Positions 6,879-12,656 of a DNA stretch of 12,656 nucleotides are shown here, piece after piece; within the stretch, counting starts at the first letter, position 1; each line of letters begins with the position of its first letter. The notes beneath the pieces were generated by a model that saw nothing but the letters and a program-made list of their open reading frames with translations, ran no database searches and was not told the origin of the DNA. A program made the position numbers and the translations under genes. Origin of the DNA: Halanaerobiaceae bacterium (GTDB lineage Bacteria; Bacillota; Halanaerobiia; Halanaerobiales; Halarsenatibacteraceae); contig PWHA01000351.1 in NCBI GenBank assembly GCA_003554685.1, positions 1-12,656 of the forward strand, read 5' to 3'.

Positions 6879-8231
6879 TCAGAGGCCTTCTTTACAGGCC
6901 TTTTGACAGGCTTTCTTTGCCAGTTGATCAGCTCTGTTATTCATTTTATCTCCACTATGCCCCTTAACTTTGATGAGCTCAATCCGATATTTCTCCTGAA
7001 GTTCGGCAATTCTCTTCCATAAATCCTGATTCTTAACAGGTTTGCCACCGGAGGTTACCCAGCCATTATTTTTCCAATTGTCCAGCCATTCCTCCATACC
7101 CCGCAACACATAACTGGAATCAGTATAAATCCTTACCCTGCTGCCAGCAGCCAGACTTTCCAGACCCTCAATAACCCCCAGCAATTCCATCCGGTTATTG
7201 GTGGTCTCCTCACTGTTCCCGGAAATTTCCTCCAGCACCTCACCAGTCTCCAGGACAATCGCTGCATACCCACCGGGACCGGGGTTCCCGCGGCAGGCGC
7301 CATCACTGTATATCTCATAAATCCTATCCTGGCTTAAAGCAAACACAGAATAATACGCCCCATTGCCTTCAGCAAAAACATCAATTAGCTTCAATCCTGG
7401 CTTCTTCAAACCCTTCTTCTTCAGATTCATTTCTTCCCCGGCAGGCTCCTCAAAACCAGACTTATTAAAACCCGAATTCCCCAAATCAAACTCTTTAAAG
7501 CCAGGATGCCTTGAATCATATTTGTCTGGATTAAAATTCTTCATTTCTGGCTTTCCCAGGCCCAGTTCTTCCAGAGAAATCTTCAATTTAACCACAATTT
7601 CTACCTCTTTTATACCTGGCCTCGTCTTTCTTTTCCTCTCCCTCTCATCTCTGACATCCTCACAGTCTTTCTCCCAGGGAATAATCAACTCTTCCCCTGC
7701 TGCCTTGGGACCGGCCTCAAGCACCGCTGGAACAATAACCAGATCCTCAGCAGGACTGCCAGCTTCATCCTCAACCCCAATCAACAGCAGCAGAGAAGTT
7801 CCCACAGTCAGCCAGTTTTTTTCCTTTTCACCTGCCCCATCATTCTCAGCATTAATTTCCCTATTTTTTTCAGTTTCAAATTTCCTTTCTCTCAATTTCC
7901 TTTCTCTCACAGAATTATTACCTGAATTATCTTTATAACCATTATCATCTTTATAACCATTATCATCTTTATAATTATCATCATCAACAATTTTATTCAC
8001 ATCAACAATTTTGTTCTCATCAACATCTTTATCATCATTAACATCTTTGTTCTCATTAACATCTTTGTCCTCATAATCTTCATAATAAATTTCACTGGCT
8101 ATATCAGACTCTTTTTCAGCCGTAACTTTAGCCAAAATTTTTCTCTTAAATTTAAAATTTTCAGCGGGTCGAACAACCAGCCGGTTCTCTGATGTTTTAA
8201 AAAGCTCACCCCTGGAAATCATCTTTATCAT
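6879..8231 (-). CDS. rnhA: Ribonuclease HI with a long N-terminal extension
   Basis: The C-terminal 148 residues (from about 303) are a complete RNase HI, which cuts the RNA strand of RNA-DNA hybrids. Catalytic residues are intact: D310 (YSDGACRGNPGPGG), E349 (NNRMELLG), D371 (YTDSSYV), H425 (KGHSG) and D435 (NRADQLA); the basic handle (WKNNGW) is present. The preceding 300 residues are not a recognised hybrid-binding domain. They contain plausible folded pieces (10-45; 139-190, with GTSLLLLIGVEDEAG and ELIIPWEKD; 205-225; 282-300, with DVFAEGNGAYYSVFA) separated by low-complexity inserts: an acidic D/N/K run (50-105, including two GYKDDN repeats), a charged stretch (105-138) and GF/GL-rich residues (240-280). 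The frame is open to a GTG at 8249, but GTG-GAG-GTG-GTG there is the ribosome site for the ATG at 8231, giving 450 residues. RNase HI alone is usually about 150. Confidence 0.9.
   Translation of the reverse strand: MIKMISRGELFKTSENRLVVRPAENFKFKRKILAKVTAEKESDIASEIYYEDYEDKDVNENKDVNDDKDVDENKIVDVNKIVDDDNYKDDNGYKDDNGYKDNSGNNSVRERKLRERKFETEKNREINAENDGAGEKEKNWLTVGTSLLLLIGVEDEAGSPAEDLVIVPAVLEAGPKAAGEELIIPWEKDCEDVRDERERKRKTRPGIKEVEIVVKLKISLEELGLGKPEMKNFNPDKYDSRHPGFKEFDLGNSGFNKSGFEEPAGEEMNLKKKGLKKPGLKLIDVFAEGNGAYYSVFALSQDRIYEIYSDGACRGNPGPGGYAAIVLETGEVLEEISGNSEETTNNRMELLGVIEGLESLAAGSRVRIYTDSSYVLRGMEEWLDNWKNNGWVTSGGKPVKNQDLWKRIAELQEKYRIELIKVKGHSGDKMNNRADQLAKKACQKACKEGL
7925..8090. repeat. In-frame 18-base and related repeats inside the RNase HI extension
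   Basis: ATTATCATCTTTATAACC recurs at 7941-7958 and 7959-7974 (partial), encoding repeated GYKDDN. Further right, CATCAACAATTTT and CATTAACATCTTTG motifs recur and encode DVNENK/DVDENK-type repeats. Unit lengths are multiples of three, so the frame survives. The pattern resembles the slippage repeats of the gaps but lies inside a gene. Confidence 0.8.
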
Positions 8232-8400
8232 AAGACTCACCACCTCCACTGCAAATCCCTCATCAGGGAGCAGCTTATCTCAGTTTCATCAAAAATCGAA
8301 ATTAAATCGCAAGAATCTCAGCATTTACATCAAGCATTAATCATTACCATCAAACATTAATTATAATCCTCAATCACAATCCATTCTCTTCAATCATTCT

Positions 8401-8680
8401 CATCAAGTCTCAATCTTTTCCCTCAAACAATAATCATTTCTATCAAACAACAATCTTTTCCCCAAGTATCAATATTACTCCTCAATCATCAATCTAACCC
8501 TTCAAGCACCAATCTTTTCCTCCAATCATCAATCTAACCCTTCAAGCACCAATCTTTTCCTCCAATCATCAATATTACCTTTCAAGTACCAATCTTTTCC
8601 TCCAATCATCAATATTACCTTTCAAGTACCAATCTTTTCCTCCAATCATCAATATTACTCCTCAATCATTAATCTTTACT
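8401..8680. repeat. 40-base tandem repeat array (about 5 good and 2 degenerate copies)
   Basis: The exact period is 40: units 8481-8520, 8521-8560, 8561-8600, 8601-8640 and a diverging 8641-8680, preceded by two looser units from 8401. Units 3 and 4 are identical over all 40 bases; units 1 and 2 differ at only a few. The last unit runs over the mscS stop codon. The plus strand is nearly free of G, so the transcript from mscS towards RNase HI is purine-rich. On the minus strand each full unit repeats GGAGG, six bases, TTG and a 5- to 7-codon frame. The remaining gap 8232-8400 is AT-rich with looser CATCAAACATTAAT-like repeats and no gene. Confidence 0.93.
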
Positions 8681-9634
8681 ATCAATAACTTCCTCAATAT
8701 CTCTGTCCACTTCATCGGAACGGGCTGCTGCTCCTCCGCCCTCCATTCCAGCCATATAGGCCCGGTAGGTCGGGTAGGCCAGCTCCAGCTCCTCATGTCC
8801 GGCAATTATATCCAGAATATCCTCCCAGAAAAGTTCAGCAGTCGACCGCCGCTTCCGGGGCTCACAGAGATAGCGAACCGTCAACTGCACCCCGGAGGGC
8901 TTGATGCTGGTATAGACAATCGGTGTCAGTTTGGTATACTTCTTCTTGGCCGAATTAATTATCTTATCCCGCATCTCCCGGTTAATCTCCCGGGCATTCT
9001 TCCGGGCCACTTCCTCAAGCAGCCTCTTTCCCAGCTTCCAGTCACTCTCAAAGGTCAGCAGCACACTGACCTCATTCCAGATAAATTCAAAACCCTGGGT
9101 ATAATTAGCCACACTCTCATGCAGCACCCTACCATTGGGGAGATAAACCACCCTCCCTGTACTCTGATCCGACTCCACCCAGTTCCCGATCTCCATAATC
9201 TCCGTTTCCAGCAGCCTGATATCAATCACATCACCCTTAACCGCTCCGATCTCCACCCGATCCCCCATGACAAAGGGCCTGCGAAATAAAATATAAAACC
9301 AGCCAACCACATTAGATATCAGATCCCGCAAAGCAATCGCCAGACCGGCAGAAAACAGCCCCAGAAAGGTCATCACATTTTGGAGACCCCGAAACCAGAG
9401 AGGAAAAATAATAATGATTCCCAGAATATAAGCCCCGTATGTAACCATCTTCTGCCACTTAAACCTGATTGTCACATCTTCAAATTTCCTGGTCAGATAC
9501 TTCTTAATCCCCTTTTGCAGAATCCAGAGTATCAAAATAATTACTGCAGTTTGAAGAAAAAGAACCAGCAGATAAAAATTTTCCTGAATATCCATTTCCA
9601 GCAAATCCGGTAAAAACCCAGTAATTTCATCCAC
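8669..9634 (-). CDS. MscS-family small-conductance mechanosensitive channel
   Basis: A membrane channel expected to open under membrane tension and release solutes on hypo-osmotic shock. From the chosen start (321 residues) there are three helices: 21-40, 63-83 and the pore-lining TM3 at about 88-117 (GLFSAGLAIALRDLISNVVGWFYI). These are followed by the family signature RRPFVMGDRVEIG (118-130) and the beta-domain region with VYLPNGRVL. The C-terminus is acidic. The frame is open to an ATG at 9679, but that codon has no good ribosome site, and the codons GAG-GTA-GTG inside that version form a strong site six bases before the GTG at 9634; I therefore start there. Which MscS subfamily it belongs to cannot be told. 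The stop codon is embedded in the edge of the 40-base array. Confidence 0.9.
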   Translation of the reverse strand: MDEITGFLPDLLEMDIQENFYLLVLFLQTAVIILILWILQKGIKKYLTRKFEDVTIRFKWQKMVTYGAYILGIIIIFPLWFRGLQNVMTFLGLFSAGLAIALRDLISNVVGWFYILFRRPFVMGDRVEIGAVKGDVIDIRLLETEIMEIGNWVESDQSTGRVVYLPNGRVLHESVANYTQGFEFIWNEVSVLLTFESDWKLGKRLLEEVARKNAREINREMRDKIINSAKKKYTKLTPIVYTSIKPSGVQLTVRYLCEPRKRRSTAELFWEDILDIIAGHEELELAYPTYRAYMAGMEGGGAAARSDEVDRDIEEVIDSKD

Positions 9635-9679
9635 AGTAATCACTACCTCAAAAAATAATTTTAAAAAATTATGTATCAT

Positions 9680-9969
9680 ATCTTTTAATCTTACCGGGTT
9701 AATAATAAAAATCTATGTTAACAATAAATAACTATAAAAAGTTATAAATTAAAATCCCATATCTATAAATCCCAACAAAAAGTATTAAGCAAAGAAAACT
9801 ACAAACTAAAAAATATATACTAAAATATGAAAGTTCCAAAATCAATAAATCAATAAAATCAAAGCTATAAAGTGAATGAAATCAGTGGTGAAAAACAATC
9901 TTAAAACTGCTAATTGCAACAAAAAATACAAAATCCAATAATTTTATAACACCAGGTAAGGTTAACTTG
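9680..9969. other. AT-rich gap upstream of mscS, no gene seen
   Basis: Extremely A-rich on the plus strand (AAAATATATACTAAAATATGAAA and similar). I see no open frame, hairpin or convincing promoter. Bases 9955-9969 (AGGTAAGGTTAACTTG) resemble the tail of the 62-base unit that begins at 9970, so the array may once have extended further left. Confidence 0.45.
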
Positions 9970-10155
9970 AAAATACGCCATAATATTTTCATCACTTGTT
10001 GTTCTCCGGAGGTGAATGGGAGTTTATCTTGTAAATAAGATGTTCTATTTTCATATTTTGTTGTGCTCCAAATGGAGCATGGAATTTACCTTGAAAATAA
10101 GCTGTAATATTTTCATCGCTTGTTGTGCTCCGAAGGGGCATGGTGGTTTACCTTG
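9970..10155. repeat. 62-base structured repeat, array B (three copies)
   Basis: Three contiguous units of exactly 62 bases: 9970-10031, 10032-10093 and 10094-10155. Each has AAAATA or AAATA, 8 bases, TATTTT; then TCATC or TCATA leading into TTGTTG; then a GC hairpin; then GTTTA or ATTTA and finally CTTG. The hairpin arms are TTCTCC/GGTGAA (copy 1), TGCTCC/GGAGCA (copy 2) and TGCTCC/GGGGCA (copy 3). Two related units lie at 4212-4336. Unlike CRISPR there are no unique spacers: the whole unit is repeated. A perfect 12-base palindrome, GATTCATGAATC, follows at 10172-10183. Confidence 0.88.
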
Positions 10156-10248
10156 ATTATTTCTTATGCCAGATTCATGAATCACAATGAATATTAATCA
10201 TTCTATTATTTTAAACCTCTCCTCTATCACTGCATTCAAACTCCAGTC

Positions 10249-10677
10249 TCAACCCTGCTGGAGTTCATCCCAGAAAGCCACCGCCTCCCTGAGATGGGGA
10301 ATCACAATCGAACCCCCCACAATCAACCCAATATTAAAAACCTCAAAAAGCTTCTCCTCTGAAATCCCCAGCGACCAGCATTCCTGAACATGGTACTTTA
10401 TACACTCATCACACCTCAAAACCAGCGAAGCCACCAGCCCCAGCATCTCCTTGGTCTCACGGCTCAGAGCCCCCTCATCATAGGCCCGGGTATCCAGATT
10501 AAAAAATCTCCTGATCTGCCGATTTGAACTCTCAAGAATCCTTTCATTCATTGCTTCACGAAACTTATTAAAATCCCTGACCCGCTCACCATCTCCACCA
10601 GCTCCTAAACTCTTTGTTTCACTGCATCCAGTCCCATTCTCATAAACCTTTTTGCTCTCACCAGTCTTACCGGACAT
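10249..10677 (-). CDS. Carboxymuconolactone decarboxylase / AhpD-like protein
   Basis: A small all-helical protein with the AhpD-type redox motif C89-D-E-C92-xxx-H96 in LVLRCDECIKYHV. Proteins of this fold act as alkylhydroperoxidase partners or as decarboxylases; the CxxC-xxx-H arrangement favours a thiol-dependent peroxidase-like role, fitting a peroxide-regulated anaerobe, but the substrate is unknown. The conserved part runs from about residue 33 to the end (FREAMNERILESSNRQIRRFFNLD, then GIVGG-like GLIVGGSIVIPHLREAVAF). The first 32 residues are G/S/K/E-rich and look unlike the family. The start is unsure: the ATG at 10677 has only a poor site (GGAGAAGAG). A strong AGGGGGGTG sits 50 bases upstream, with the frame staying open from a CTG at 10719 and a competing TTG frame beginning there. 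Confidence 0.85.
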   Translation of the reverse strand: MSGKTGESKKVYENGTGCSETKSLGAGGDGERVRDFNKFREAMNERILESSNRQIRRFFNLDTRAYDEGALSRETKEMLGLVASLVLRCDECIKYHVQECWSLGISEEKLFEVFNIGLIVGGSIVIPHLREAVAFWDELQQG

Positions 10678-10724
10678 TCCATTCTCTTCTCCATGATAAT
10701 CTCCATTTTCAGCAAACAGTTCAA
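10605..10724 (-). CDS. Possible 39-codon ORF overlapping the AhpD-like start
   Basis: Behind the strong ribosome site AGGGGGGTG (minus strand, about 10735-10727) is a TTG at 10724-10722. It opens a 39-codon frame ending in TAG at 10605, in a different frame from the AhpD-like gene and overlapping its first 24 codons. The product would be basic and has no recognisable similarity. It may be a leader peptide coupling translation, or chance, with the ribosome site truly serving a non-ATG start (CTG at 10719) of the main gene. Confidence 0.25.
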   Translation of the reverse strand: MNCLLKMEIIMEKRMECPVRLVRAKRFMRMGLDAVKQRV

Positions 10725-10887
10725 ATCACCCCCCTAAAATTTTTAATATAATAAATTCTAAAATGACTAAAATCCACCTTTAAAAATAATCTCACTTAAA
10801 ACCTTCCACCAAAAAATCTTAACTCAAAATACCTCGGCTTACTTAAAAATCCCTCGATCAAGAAATAACAGCTCAGCAGTAAATAAA

Positions 10888-11886
10888 TCAAATCATAAAA
10901 AACTTATCAATCAGTGCCACAACCCCGATCAAAATCACATTAGCCTGGTAAACAAAGAGGTTCCAGTCATGAAAAACCACCAGATCATCTATCTCAACCG
11001 GCGATTTATATATTTTCCTGCTATTTTTTACAGCCTTGATCACCACCACCGGAAACCCGATAAAGGGAATCATCCAGATCAGCGAGGTCGCCAGAGAAAA
11101 ATTAAAACTATAAAGAGCATATACAACCAGCAAATTAATAAAATACAGCCCGTTCAGCACCTTAATCTCCCGGTAATTATTGACAACGCTGGTATTTCCC
11201 ATCAGATATGTATCAAGATTATGCTCATAAAGAAACACATTAAATTTAAGCAAAATCATAATAGCCAGCAAAACCACAAAACCAAGCCCCGGTTCCGCCT
11301 GATGGGCAAAATAAAAAGTCGAAACCAGCAGATATTCCAGCAGCCCGACTATTATCCCCACTGTAATATAATTTTTCTCCACCACCATTAATTTCGGCAC
11401 CCCATAAAAAATCAGCATCAGCAGCACAAAATTAAAATACCAGAAAAACGAAAGCTCAACAACAAAGCCCACAATGACCAGACTCAGTGCCAGCATCAGA
11501 AAAAACCCGCCAATAAACCTGGGATAAATTTTAAAATCATCAGAAATATCCGGTGCAACAAATTTATTGTTCTGATTCGTCCTCCGGTAAAACATAAAAT
11601 TAATATAATAAATAAAGCCAAATTGCCTATCTTCATCCAAAATCAAGACATTACCAATCTCAGCAAATAACAGTATCAAAAAAAGAAGCACAGCCGGAAT
11701 AACATATAGCTCTCCCTGCCACCTCAGCGCCATAGCATTCGTAGTCAGCACCGGAAGGCAGAACAAAAAATAATATCTAAATACATTCATTTTCCCAACC
11801 CGCCTTACCTGCACAAGTATTTTATTCTGCAATTTCATCAGAACATGTCCAAACACATCAAACCATATGCGAAAAAAATTTATCAC
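10888..11886 (-). CDS. Nine-helix membrane protein, possibly a divergent UbiA-family prenyltransferase
   Basis: A 332-residue multi-pass membrane protein, not confidently recognised. Hydrophobic segments lie near 36-54, 60-80, 122-143, 146-165, 173-192, 201-219, 243-260, 266-284 and 310-329, nine in all. UbiA enzymes, which attach isoprenoid chains to aromatic or other acceptors, also have nine helices, with Asp-rich loops after helices 2 and 6. Here the corresponding loops read N79...D84-E-D86-R and N216...E221...D225, followed by GNTSVV and NYREIKVLNGLY, which resembles the UbiA run after motif 2. Neither loop has the full NDxxDxxxD, so it may be a degenerate or atypical member. The start is a GTG without a clear ribosome site; ATGs at residues 17 and 33 are alternatives, the latter beginning just before helix 1. 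It lies alone downstream of the rRNA operon. Confidence 0.5.
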   Translation of the reverse strand: MINFFRIWFDVFGHVLMKLQNKILVQVRRVGKMNVFRYYFLFCLPVLTTNAMALRWQGELYVIPAVLLFLILLFAEIGNVLILDEDRQFGFIYYINFMFYRRTNQNNKFVAPDISDDFKIYPRFIGGFFLMLALSLVIVGFVVELSFFWYFNFVLLMLIFYGVPKLMVVEKNYITVGIIVGLLEYLLVSTFYFAHQAEPGLGFVVLLAIMILLKFNVFLYEHNLDTYLMGNTSVVNNYREIKVLNGLYFINLLVVYALYSFNFSLATSLIWMIPFIGFPVVVIKAVKNSRKIYKSPVEIDDLVVFHDWNLFVYQANVILIGVVALIDKFFMI

Positions 11887-12255
11887 AAAATATCATAATC
11901 AATAAATACAGCACAAAACATAGATCTCACCCAAACAATATTAAATAACTCTATCTACATAAATCCTAACAACTAATACTAACTCCAGAATGTACCTTCC
12001 CAAAACTAATTCCACAAAATTGAGTTTTGCATATGCATTCCAAAATAAAAATTGAAATATTTAAGTTCCATAAACTTGCAATCAACTACAATTACATAAA
12101 ATATAAACTTCACACTAACAGAACACGATCAGAACTTCATACTAAATTCTTAAATATTAAATTTACTCATATTTAAAATTTATCCATGTTTATATGATAA
12201 AGCAATTTAATGAATAATTCAATTCTTTAGCTCAATATAGAAGAACTATAAAAAA
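11887..12255. other. AT-rich gap between the membrane protein and tRNA-Asn
   Basis: No gene or long repeat is seen. On the minus strand the tRNA is followed at once by TTTTTTATAG and a weak TATAG/CTATA hairpin (about 12252-12238), which could help end the rRNA transcript but is not convincing. TGCATATGCA near 12030 is a 10-base palindrome of the kind expected by chance in such sequence. Confidence 0.4.
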
Positions 12256-12331
12256 TGGCTCCCCGAGCAGGACTCGAACCTGCGACAAAGTGGTTAACAG
12301 CCACTCGCTCTACCAGCTGAGCTATCGGGGA
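12256..12331 (-). tRNA. tRNA-Asn (anticodon GTT)
   Basis: 76 bases including an encoded CCA. Read on the minus strand: acceptor TCCCCGA/TCGGGGA (7 pairs), D arm GCTC/GAGC, anticodon stem AGTGG/CCACT with loop CTGTTAA, five-base variable loop TTGTC, T arm GCAGG/CCTGC with loop TTCGAGT, discriminator G. All stems pair perfectly. It follows the 5S gene by 83 bases, so it is probably part of the rRNA transcript. Confidence 0.98.
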
Positions 12332-12414
12332 GCAAATAATAAACATTAAATTTACTTTCGAATTTTAATTAATAATTTAATAAATTTACTCAAAATAAAA
12401 TAGAAAAATAAAAA

Positions 12415-12530
12415 TTCGGCGGTGACCTACTCTCCCACAAGGTCACCCTTGCAGTACCATAGGCGCTGGAGGACTTAACTGCTGTGTTCGAAATGGGAAC
12501 AGGTATTGCCCCTCCGCTTTAACCACCGAA
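12415..12530 (-). rRNA. rrf: 5S ribosomal RNA
   Basis: About 116 bases. On the minus strand it starts TTCGGTGGTTAAAGCGG and ends GGTCACCGCCGAA, the two ends pairing. The internal hallmarks CCTGTTCCCATTTCGAACACAG and GTAAGTCC-like GTTAAGTCCTCC are present. It is separated from the 23S end by about 40 bases containing a CATCCC/GGGATG stem (12537-12565), probably part of the processing region. Confidence 0.97.
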
Positions 12531-12570
12531 AATTTTCATCCCACACTGAAAGACGCACAGGGATGTAGGA

Positions 12571-12656
12571 GAGAGAGAAGAAGTCAATCTATTAGTACCG
12601 GTCAGCTTAATGTGTTGCCACACTTACACCTCCGGCCTATCAACCTGGTCTTCTTC
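12571..12656 (-). rRNA. rrl: 23S ribosomal RNA, 3' end (cut by the window edge)
   Basis: The minus strand contains the universal 3'-terminal segment: ACCAGGTTGATAGGCC, GGAGGTGTAAGTG, GACCGGTACTAATAGATTGA. The mature end is placed near 12571 by counting about 21 bases past GGTACTAA, as in other bacteria, so it may be off by a few bases. Only the last 86 bases are in the window; the 16S and most of the 23S lie beyond the right edge. Confidence 0.96.

Noticed and set aside
7363..7938. 191-residue plus-strand open frame, serine/proline-rich
   Set aside because: It is antisense to the low-complexity extension of the RNase HI gene; composition explains the open frame.
9635..9679. ATG start of mscS at 9679
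   Set aside because: No ribosome site precedes it, while GAGGTAGTG inside this segment is ideally placed for the GTG at 9634. Kept only as an alternative.
9970..10155. CRISPR array
   Set aside because: The entire 62-base unit repeats with only three copies; there is no alternation of constant repeats with unique spacers and no cas gene nearby.

Overview
The window reads as chromosomal DNA of an anaerobic, low-to-medium-GC, Firmicutes-like bacterium. The evidence is strong GGAGG-type ribosome binding sites, a PerR-type Fur protein that is colinear with the Bacillus protein residue for residue at its metal sites, a Firmicutes-style 5S/23S end, and a mraZ-rsmH-ftsL cell-division cluster. The genes are moderately GC while the gaps are very AT-rich and packed with short tandem repeats. 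A member of Halanaerobiales or a close relative is my guess from the protein flavour; it is not proven by anything here.

Almost everything is on the minus strand, so transcription runs from high to low coordinates. In that direction: the 3' end of a 23S rRNA (cut by the window edge), 5S rRNA and tRNA-Asn(GTT); a nine-helix membrane protein that looks like a divergent UbiA-type prenyltransferase; an AhpD/carboxymuconolactone decarboxylase-like protein; an MscS-type channel; an RNase HI with a roughly 300-residue N-terminal extension; then, after one plus-strand gene (perR), trpS, ddl and the mraZ-rsmH-ftsL operon. The only plus-strand gene, perR, has its own near-consensus promoter and a terminator-like hairpin about 370 bases downstream.

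Functionally the left third concerns wall synthesis and division: Ddl makes D-Ala-D-Ala, MraZ is the cluster regulator, RsmH methylates 16S rRNA and FtsL is a divisome scaffold. A strong terminator separates ddl from mraZ. The mraZ leader carries three GTGG boxes at an exact 10-base period, a good match for a MraZ operator. TrpRS, the rRNA operon and RNase HI are housekeeping. PerR and the AhpD-like protein suggest oxidative-stress handling, and MscS suggests osmotic-shock handling.

The most unusual content is between the genes. Nearly every gap holds a different tandem repeat (10- to 22-base units, a 40-base unit and a 62-base unit). The 62-base unit is the standout. It occurs as two copies between trpS and ddl and three copies between the AhpD-like gene and mscS, and each unit can fold two hairpins whose arms change in a compensatory way between copies. 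The 40-base array downstream of mscS repeats a ribosome-binding-site-plus-TTG module. I see no CRISPR array, transposase, integrase or phage gene.
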